The notes under the pieces were generated by a model. That model was not told the DNA's origin and did not search any database. It saw only the letters and a program-made list of their open reading frames with translations. A stretch of DNA of 11,507 bases from Gammaproteobacteria bacterium (lineage in GTDB: Bacteria > Pseudomonadota > Gammaproteobacteria > Pseudomonadales > Pseudomonadaceae), in contig JAAZJF010000395.1 of NCBI GenBank assembly GCA_012800475.1, positions 1 to 11,507 on the forward strand, in the 5' to 3' direction. Shown piece by piece: positions 6,899 through 11,507 of the stretch (positions are counted from its first letter, which is position 1; each line of letters opens with the position of its first letter). The translations under genes and the position numbers were made by a program.

Positions 6899-7218
6899 GT
6901 TTTAACCACTGCTTATCAACGGTGCTCAATAGCGGTTCTCCACAGGGCTTAGCCGCGAAAATAAATTTAAAAATTATGATAAATAGGTCAAATACCCCTC
7001 TTATGGGTAAAAACACAGACTGATTCTTTAAAAAAATTAAAACTCACAGACCAAACAGCCTCACGAGCAACGATTTTTTAAAAAAGTTATAGGGTCTCAG
7101 TGAAATTGAATTGTTCTGTAGGTGTAGTGCGGGAGATTTTTTGATTAGAAGCTAGGGTATTGCAGTGGTATTTGTTTGCGATGAATAGAGAAAGTTACTG
7201 CACTACTCTAGGCATTCT

Positions 7219-7259
7219 TTGCTGGCGCTTTCATAACCCTGTGAATGACTTGCCAGCAA
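7219..7259. repeat. Inverted repeat in the origin-like gap
   Basis: TTGCTGGC (7219-7226) and GCCAGCAA (7252-7259) are perfect 8-bp complements around a 25-nt loop. Part of the left arm belongs to GCTGGCGCTT (7221-7230), which recurs as an exact direct repeat at 7502-7511. The role is unknown. An 8-bp match in 1.2 kb can arise by chance. Confidence 0.35.
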
Positions 7260-7314
7260 TATCCTGCAAGATTTAACGGACCGTGAACGAGTTATGGATA
7301 AGTATTGAATATAC

Positions 7315-7323
7315 TGTGGATAA
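7315..7323 (-). promoter_or_regulatory. Perfect DnaA box, second field
   Basis: TGTGGATAA, 13 bp from a one-mismatch box TATGGATAA at 7293-7301 in the same orientation. It is the first member of the box set closer to mnmE. Confidence 0.7.
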
Positions 7324-7352
7324 CTCTGTGAAGAGCGATGTTGTTAGTCTTG

Positions 7353-7381
7353 ATAAAAACACCTGAAACCCTTGTTTTTAT
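7353..7381. repeat. A/T-rich inverted repeat
   Basis: ATAAAAACA (7353-7361) and TGTTTTTAT (7373-7381) are perfect 9-bp complements with an 11-nt loop. The stem is almost pure A/T, so an RNA hairpin would be weak and a good terminator is unlikely. It lies between the DnaA boxes at 7315 and 7417. Confidence 0.35.
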
Positions 7382-7416
7382 GGGCTATAGACACTTTTAT
7401 CAGCACACTGAAACGA

Positions 7417-7425
7417 TGTGGATAA
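7417..7425 (-). promoter_or_regulatory. Perfect DnaA box, second field
   Basis: TGTGGATAA followed by CTATT, in the same orientation as the box at 7315 and 102 bp from it. Confidence 0.7.
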
Positions 7426-7555
7426 CTATTTACAACAGAATATATGCCTTGGAAGAGCTCAGCAATTTTACCTTGATAAAGCTATAAATTTTAGATGCAT
7501 CGCTGGCGCTTAAGCCTGTGCATATCTTTATCAGAAAAAGCGAATACGAAAGAGT

Positions 7556-7590
7556 TGAGCCTTGTGGATAAAACTTACCCACAAGGCTCA
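7556..7590. repeat. Perfect 12-bp inverted repeat carrying two facing DnaA boxes
   Basis: TGAGCCTTGTGG (7556-7567) is exactly complementary to CCACAAGGCTCA (7579-7590) around an 11-nt centre. The left arm runs into a perfect DnaA box TGTGGATAA (7563-7571). The right arm holds a one-mismatch box TTACCCACA (7575-7583) facing it. No T-run follows on either strand, so an intrinsic terminator for mnmE is doubtful, although the stem-loop is the strongest one downstream of mnmE. It could be a cruciform or a cooperative DnaA site. Confidence 0.6.
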
Positions 7591-7598
7591 GGAGGAAG

Positions 7599-7618
7599 CT
7601 ATACAACGTATTGTATAG
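7599..7618. repeat. 20-bp palindrome, operator-like
   Basis: CTATACAA (7599-7606) and TTGTATAG (7611-7618) are perfect 8-bp complements around CGTA. It lies 8 bp past the inverted repeat with DnaA boxes, with AGGAGG (7590-7595) between them. Size and symmetry fit a dimeric repressor operator. No gene starts beside it, and no ligand or protein can be named. Confidence 0.4.
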
Positions 7619-7710
7619 ACGGATTTTAAGCTGAAAGACTTGCTGCTCTTAGCTTTGAGGAGATTTTAGTCACTATCATTTAGAAGCTATATATATATTT
7701 ACACACAAAG

Positions 7711-7719
7711 TTATCCACA
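7711..7719 (+). promoter_or_regulatory. Perfect DnaA box just after mnmE
   Basis: TTATCCACA lies 12 bp beyond the alternating tract TATATATATAT (7688-7698) and 13 bp from the mnmE stop codon. An easily melted tract next to a strong box makes it a second place where DnaA could open DNA, but this box points away from the A+T tract, unlike R1. Confidence 0.7.
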
Positions 7720-7731
7720 GGGTATAGGTGT

Positions 7732-9099
7732 TTATTTACCGATACAAAAGCTTGAAAAAATACGTCCAAGCAAATCATCTGCGGTAAATTCTCCGGTGAT
7801 TTCCCCTAAAGCATGTTGTGCCATACGTAAATCTTCCGCGAGTAACTCTCCAGCGCTTGCCTGGGTTAACTGTTGATAACCTGTTTCTAGATAGTGCTCA
7901 GCTTGTTTTAAAGCGTCTAGGTGGCGACGCCTTGCGCTAAAGCTGCTTTCAGCTGTTTGGTTGTAACCCATACAGCTTTTTAAATGCTCACGCAGCAACT
8001 CCAGACCATCACCACTGCGTGCACACAAGTTTATGGTGACATGACCTTCAGCGTTGCTGTGCATCTCAACAGGCTCACCGGAGAGATCGACTTTGTTACG
8101 AATTAAAGTCACTTTTTCTGGGTTGGGTGTGCTGTCTAAGAACTCAGGCCACAAAGCAAAAGGATCAGCTGATTCAGCAGAATGCGCATCCACTACCAAT
8201 AAAATACGATCAGCATCATGAATCGCTTTTAAGGCCCGCTCAACACCGATTTTTTCGACTTGGTCAGCCGTATTACGTAAACCGGCCGTATCGGTAATAT
8301 GCAATGGCATACCATCAATGTGGATATGTTCGCGTAAGGTATCGCGCGTTGTCCCCTCAATATCTGTGACAATGGCAGCTTCATAACCTGCCAGACTGTT
8401 GAGCAAACTGGATTTACCCGCATTGGGTCGACCGGCAATCACTACACTCATGCCATCGCGCAATAATGCGCCTTGGCCGGCTTCGCGTACCACCTCTTTA
8501 AGCTCGGCTTGCACATCGGTGAGTAACTTTAAAATATGCCCATCGGCTAAGAAATCGATTTCTTCTTCAGGAAAATCAATTGCCGCTTCAACATAAATAC
8601 GCAGCGCAATTAATTGCTCAGTCAGCGCATTAACCCGCTGTGAAAATACACCTTGCAGTGAACGTAGCGCATTGCGCGCTGCTTGCGCTGAGCTTGCTTC
8701 GATCAAATCAGCAATGGCTTCAGCCTGAGCTAAATCCAGCTTGTCGTTTAGAAATGCACGCTCACTAAACTCACCAGGGCGTGCTAGACGTGCACCTAAT
8801 TCAACACAGCGCTGCAACAACATATCCAAAACAACAGGACCACCATGGCCTTGTAACTCTAATACATCTTCGCCGGTAAAGGAGTTGGGGCCCGCAAAAT
8901 ACAGAGCTAAACCTTCATCAATAGCCTGCTGGTTATCAGTATAAAAAGGTCCGTAGTGTGCATAGCGGGGTTTGAGTTCTCGCTCAGTCATCTGCTGAGC
9001 AATCTGCCGAGCTAAGGGGCCTGAAACCCGAACAATTCCAACTCCGCCTCGACCTTGTGCGGTAGCAATAGCGGCAATAGTATCGCGCGACATCGGCAT
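7732..9099 (-). CDS. mnmE: tRNA modification GTPase MnmE
   Basis: The 455-residue GTPase (TrmE) is the partner of MnmG in U34 tRNA modification. The N-terminal folate-binding domain (about 1-118) opens with DTIAAIATAQGRGGVGIVR. The G domain has G1 GRPNAGKS (223-230), G2 GTTRD (249-253), G3 DTAGLR (270-275) and G4 NKVD (335-338). The C-terminus ends in FCIGK with the conserved Cys452, required for activity in the family. The chosen ATG (9099-9097) has GAGGA 8 nt upstream and gives the usual length. A TTG six codons earlier overlaps that ribosome binding site and is unlikely. It is transcribed toward the DnaA-box gap, with 73 nt and a hairpin separating it from yidC. Confidence 0.97.
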   Translation of the reverse strand: MPMSRDTIAAIATAQGRGGVGIVRVSGPLARQIAQQMTERELKPRYAHYGPFYTDNQQAIDEGLALYFAGPNSFTGEDVLELQGHGGPVVLDMLLQRCVELGARLARPGEFSERAFLNDKLDLAQAEAIADLIEASSAQAARNALRSLQGVFSQRVNALTEQLIALRIYVEAAIDFPEEEIDFLADGHILKLLTDVQAELKEVVREAGQGALLRDGMSVVIAGRPNAGKSSLLNSLAGYEAAIVTDIEGTTRDTLREHIHIDGMPLHITDTAGLRNTADQVEKIGVERALKAIHDADRILLVVDAHSAESADPFALWPEFLDSTPNPEKVTLIRNKVDLSGEPVEMHSNAEGHVTINLCARSGDGLELLREHLKSCMGYNQTAESSFSARRRHLDALKQAEHYLETGYQQLTQASAGELLAEDLRMAQHALGEITGEFTADDLLGRIFSSFCIGK

Positions 9100-9133
9100 A
9101 ACGATTTTCCTCAACAATATTCACAAAGCACAA

Positions 9134-9151
9134 CGCCCCTAAAAAGGGGCG
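9134..9151 (-). terminator. Hairpin between yidC and mnmE, weak terminator or attenuator
   Basis: CGCCCCT (9134-9140) and AGGGGCG (9145-9151) form a perfect, GC-rich 7-bp stem with a 4-nt loop, starting about 22 nt after the yidC stop. In the direction of transcription it is followed by TTGTGCTTTG, a poor T-run. Partial termination that lowers mnmE expression relative to yidC is plausible. No clear separate mnmE promoter was seen in the 73-nt gap. Confidence 0.5.
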
Positions 9152-9172
9152 CTGAGAACTCGTTTGGTTCGA

Positions 9173-10936
9173 CTAACTTGGGTTAGCTGCCGCCATTGAT
9201 TTTTCAATCTTACGAGTAATGTACCACTGTTGACCAATGGACAGGAGGTTGTTGACCACCCAGTACAATACCAAGCCTGAAGGAAACCAGAGGAAGAAGA
9301 AAGTGAAGATAATCGGCAACAACTTCATCACTTTTGCTTGCATTGGATCCGGCGGCGTGGGGTTGAGTTTTTGTTGTACAAACATACTCGCGCCCATAAT
9401 GATCGGTAAAATAAAGAATGGATCTTTACTGGATAAGTCAGTTAACCAGAACATAAAGGGTGCTTGACGTATTTCTACGCTTTCCAGCAAAACCCAGTAC
9501 AAGGAAAGGAAAACAGGCATCTGTACTAAGATCGGTAAGCAACCACCCAAGGGGTTGATCTTCTCTTTTTTATACAGCTCCATCATACCTTGCGACAACT
9601 TTTGACGGTCATCTGCAAACTGTTCTTTAAGCGCAGCCATTTTAGGTGCAACAGCACGCATGCGCGCCATTGATTTATAACTTGCCGCAGACAGTGGGAA
9701 GAAAGCTAATTTAATTAACACAGTCAGTGCAATAATTGACCAACCCCAGTTACCTAAAATGCTGTGGATAACTCCCAGTAGCCAGAAGATTGGCTGAGCG
9801 ATAAACCATAAGAAACCATAATCGACCGTTAACTCAAGACCCGGTGAAAGTGTTTTCAGGTGGCTTTGAATCTTCGGACCGGCATACAAGGTTGCTGTTG
9901 TTTGCGCATGTTGTCCCGCTGCTACACTCAACACGGGGCTGGTGTAACCAATAATGTAGTTACCTTTACTGTCTTTACGACTGGTCACTTGATTGGTTTG
10001 CTCAGCGTCTGCAACCCATGCTGTTACAAAGTAGTGCTGTAACCAAGCAACCCAACCACCATTGATGGCTTGATTAAAGTTTTTATCATCCATGTTGCTC
10101 ATGGATAACTTTTTGTAAGGCTCATCCGCTGTCCACAAGGCAGCACCTAAGTAAGTTGCTGTGCCTGTTGCTGTCGTCGATGAAGGATCACCTTGACCAT
10201 CACGTTTGAGTTGGGCAAATAAATTACCTTTCCACTCGCGATCGCTCTGGTTATCCACAAGGTAAGTTAAGTTGATTTGATAAGCTTCATCGTTGATGCA
10301 CTCAACTTTACGCTGGCTGATCTCACGCGATGAACACTCTAAACTTAAGCCACGATGCAAAGTAAAACGCTTGGTGTAATTCACACCATTTTCTTGGAAA
10401 GACAGGTCAACATTGAGTTGATCTTGGCCATCTTGCAAAGTGAAATTTTGCTGGGTCACGCTATATAGCGGACGTCCGCTGGCGCGTGCATCAGGGCCAT
10501 TGGTACCCACTAAACCACTTTGAGCAACATAGATACGCTCATTGCTATTTTCAAATAATTGCAATGGAATATCAGGAGTGGATGCATTGCGTGGGTATTG
10601 GCTGAGCTTTAACTCAACAATATCACCACCATTAGGATCGATCGCTAATTGCAGTACATCAGTGTTGACGTAAATTAAATCATTGCTAACAGCGTTGTTA
10701 GTCAACGTAGGATCTTGAGTAAGCTCATTTACTGCTACAGGTAAGTCATCACTGGTCGCTGCTTGAGCAGAGTTTTGTGTTACTTGATTGCTGGCAGAAG
10801 ACTGTTGCTTAGCTGAACTTGATTGCGTAATTGCTGCTGTTTCTGGAGCCTGGCCGTAGTCTTGGTTCCATTGAAGAACCATCATATAAGACACAACAGC
10901 TAAGGCAACGAGCAGGATCGTACGTTGGATATCCAT
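9173..10936 (-). CDS. yidC: Membrane protein insertase YidC
   Basis: The 587-residue inner-membrane insertase acts alone or with SecYEG; known substrates include the F0 c subunit. The N-terminal anchor (about 5-23, followed by LQWNQDYGQ) is typical of pseudomonad YidC. A Ser/Gln/Ala-rich linker (about 38-66) leads to a large periplasmic beta domain (to about 355). The five-helix insertase core has Arg427 in YKSMARMR, the groove arginine equivalent to E. coli Arg366. Other core motifs are NPLGGCLPILVQMPVF (461-476) and FLWFPSGLVLYW (548-559). The ATG at 10936-10934 gives the family N-terminus; a TTG nine codons earlier lies inside yidD. Two Cys (201, 213) sit in an unusual periplasmic stretch. 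Two perfect DnaA boxes (9763, 10251) lie inside the gene. Confidence 0.97.
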   Translation of the reverse strand: MDIQRTILLVALAVVSYMMVLQWNQDYGQAPETAAITQSSSAKQQSSASNQVTQNSAQAATSDDLPVAVNELTQDPTLTNNAVSNDLIYVNTDVLQLAIDPNGGDIVELKLSQYPRNASTPDIPLQLFENSNERIYVAQSGLVGTNGPDARASGRPLYSVTQQNFTLQDGQDQLNVDLSFQENGVNYTKRFTLHRGLSLECSSREISQRKVECINDEAYQINLTYLVDNQSDREWKGNLFAQLKRDGQGDPSSTTATGTATYLGAALWTADEPYKKLSMSNMDDKNFNQAINGGWVAWLQHYFVTAWVADAEQTNQVTSRKDSKGNYIIGYTSPVLSVAAGQHAQTTATLYAGPKIQSHLKTLSPGLELTVDYGFLWFIAQPIFWLLGVIHSILGNWGWSIIALTVLIKLAFFPLSAASYKSMARMRAVAPKMAALKEQFADDRQKLSQGMMELYKKEKINPLGGCLPILVQMPVFLSLYWVLLESVEIRQAPFMFWLTDLSSKDPFFILPIIMGASMFVQQKLNPTPPDPMQAKVMKLLPIIFTFFFLWFPSGLVLYWVVNNLLSIGQQWYITRKIEKSMAAANPS

Positions 10937-10938
10937 AG

Positions 10939-11178
10939 TTACTCGGCCGTAGAAGATGAACAAGAGGAAGGAGGAACGGGATCAACACCACCCGCATTCC
11001 AAGGGTGACAACGTCCTAGTCGTCGAGCTGCTAACCAGCCACCTCGAATTGCACCATGCAGTTCAATAGCTTCAATGGCGTAGGCTGAACAACTTGGATA
11101 AAAACGACAATGACTTGCCATCATGGGACTGATTGCATAACGATAAAACTTAATTGGTAAAATCACCAATTTACGCAT
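10939..11178 (-). CDS. yidD: Membrane protein insertion efficiency factor YidD
   Basis: The 79-residue protein belongs to the small YidD (DUF37) family, which assists YidC-dependent membrane insertion at the inner face of the membrane through an amphipathic N-terminal helix. The family hallmarks CRFYPSCSAYAIEAI (24-38) and RCHPWNAGGVDPVP (56-69) are present, with the conserved cysteines. The start at 11178-11176 is backed by AGGG 7 nt upstream and lies 4 nt after the rnpA stop. Its own stop is 2 nt before the yidC ATG, the same tight rnpA-yidD-yidC arrangement as in E. coli, so translation is probably coupled. Confidence 0.95.
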   Translation of the reverse strand: MRKLVILPIKFYRYAISPMMASHCRFYPSCSAYAIEAIELHGAIRGGWLAARRLGRCHPWNAGGVDPVPPSSCSSSTAE

Positions 11179-11182
11179 TGAT

Positions 11183-11507
11183 CTACCCTGTTGAATCAGA
11201 ATGTGCTGCTTGCAATGCTGTGATGCGTTGGCGAGCCAAACGTTTCAACATTTTATCGAACTGCTGTCGTAGTTCAATATTAGACAAATCAGCAATACCC
11301 CTGCGGGCAACAATAACGATATCTACACCCACCAACAGAGATTGGTTGTGGCGAAATGATTCTCGTATTTGACGTTTTATTCTGTTGCGCTCAACAGCAA
11401 GTTTTACGCTTTTTTTACCAATAACCAACCCGATACGTGGATGTTCGAGTTGGTTATCACGAGCAACTAACAGGACATTTTTGCCTGGGACTTTATTGCT
11501 TGCATAA
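11183..11507 (-). CDS. rnpA: Ribonuclease P protein component, 5' end cut by window edge
   Basis: About 107 C-terminal residues are visible. The reading frame runs open to the right edge, starting YASNKVPGKNVLLVARDNQ and continuing through HPRIGLVIGKKSVKLAVERN. The family signature ERNRIKRQIRESFRHN contains the RNR motif that contacts the RNase P RNA. The protein helps the catalytic RNA bind precursor tRNAs for 5' maturation. The true start and rpmH, its usual upstream neighbour, lie beyond the window. A TTG at 11428 opens a shorter frame, but codons upstream of it encode conserved RnpA sequence, so it is not the start. Confidence 0.96.
   Translation of the reverse strand, partial: YASNKVPGKNVLLVARDNQLEHPRIGLVIGKKSVKLAVERNRIKRQIRESFRHNQSLLVGVDIVIVARRGIADLSNIELRQQFDKMLKRLARQRITALQAAHSDSTG

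Larger units (their letters stand above)
6498..7731. other. Gene-free, DnaA-box-rich gap between mnmE and mnmG (origin-like region)
   Basis: These 1.2 kb contain no convincing gene on either strand. They hold seven exact DnaA boxes (TTATCCACA or its complement) at 6757, 6874, 6890, 7315, 7417, 7563 and 7711. By chance about 0.01 would be expected in this length. Near matches with one mismatch lie at 6856 (TGTGGACAA), 6936 (TTCTCCACA), 7293 (TATGGATAA), 7517 (TGTGCATAT) and 7575 (TTACCCACA). Very A+T-rich blocks lie at 6681-6740 (51 of 60 bases A or T), 6957-7045, 7074-7085 (six T then six A) and 7688-7698 (alternating TA). Two field halves can be seen: a compact E. coli-like core beside mnmG and a scattered set beside mnmE. 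The sequence alone does not show whether this is the active origin. Confidence 0.75.

Noticed and set aside
6993..7009. TACCC/GGGTA hairpin followed by A/T-rich DNA as a terminator
   Set aside because: The stem has only 5 bp with a 7-nt loop, and no adequate T-run follows on either strand.
6498..7731. Small protein or RNA gene in the mnmE-mnmG gap
   Set aside because: Pseudomonas genomes sometimes carry a small hypothetical gene here. No frame with a supported start, recognisable motif or strong promoter was found, and AGGAGG at 7590 is not followed by a usable start codon with a long frame.
9100..9117. TTG start for a longer MnmE of 461 residues
   Set aside because: It covers the ribosome binding site GAGGA that serves the ATG at 9099, and the extra residues are not part of the family N-terminus.
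10937..10963. TTG start for a longer YidC of 596 residues
   Set aside because: The extra nine residues lie inside yidD and are not family-like. The ATG at 10936 gives the standard MDIQRTILLVAL N-terminus.
11183..11428. rnpA as a complete 81-residue gene starting at 11428
   Set aside because: Conserved RnpA codons continue upstream without a stop to the window edge, so the gene is cut by the window rather than short.

Overview
The window is a chromosomal replication-origin-region gene cluster from a gammaproteobacterium, most likely a member of or near the Pseudomonadaceae. RsmG, MnmG, ParA/ParB and YidC read very much like the Pseudomonas proteins, and the order rnpA-yidD-yidC-mnmE-mnmG-rsmG-parA-parB-atpIBEFH is the pseudomonad one. 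The DNA is clearly richer in A+T than a typical Pseudomonas, so a low-GC relative is more likely. The species cannot be named from this sequence.

Every gene lies on the minus strand, so transcription runs from high to low coordinates. Right block (11507 to 7732): rnpA (5' end outside the window), yidD, yidC, mnmE. They cover RNase P protein, insertion of membrane proteins, and the tRNA wobble-uridine GTPase. Middle (7731 to 6498): a gene-free, A+T-rich gap of about 1.2 kb with seven perfect DnaA boxes and several near matches. Left block (6497 to 2274): mnmG, rsmG, parA, parB, tightly packed with a 4-nt overlap or 9-13 nt gaps. They cover tRNA and 16S rRNA modification and chromosome segregation. 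Far left (2142 to 1): the ATP synthase operon atpI-atpB-atpE-atpF and the first 13 codons of atpH, with its own sigma70-like promoter after parB.

The most notable element is in the mnmE-mnmG gap. The 180-230 bp next to mnmG resemble the Escherichia coli oriC layout: a very A+T-rich block with 13-mer-like repeats, an R1-type DnaA box, an IHF-like site exactly 18 nt further on as in E. coli, and two forward DnaA boxes in the R2/R4 position. Pseudomonads are generally assigned an origin between rpmH and dnaA, outside this window to the right. Hand counts show no G/C-skew reversal across the gap. It may therefore be a second or ancestral origin, a DnaA-titration or regulatory site, or the true origin. 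A second, more scattered set of DnaA boxes with two perfect inverted repeats lies nearer mnmE.

Functional links: MnmE and MnmG, encoded on either side of the gap, form one tRNA-modifying complex. YidC inserts F0 subunits such as AtpE, encoded further down the cluster. ParA/ParB segregate the origin region in which they are encoded. No mobile elements, CRISPR arrays, tRNA or rRNA genes were seen.
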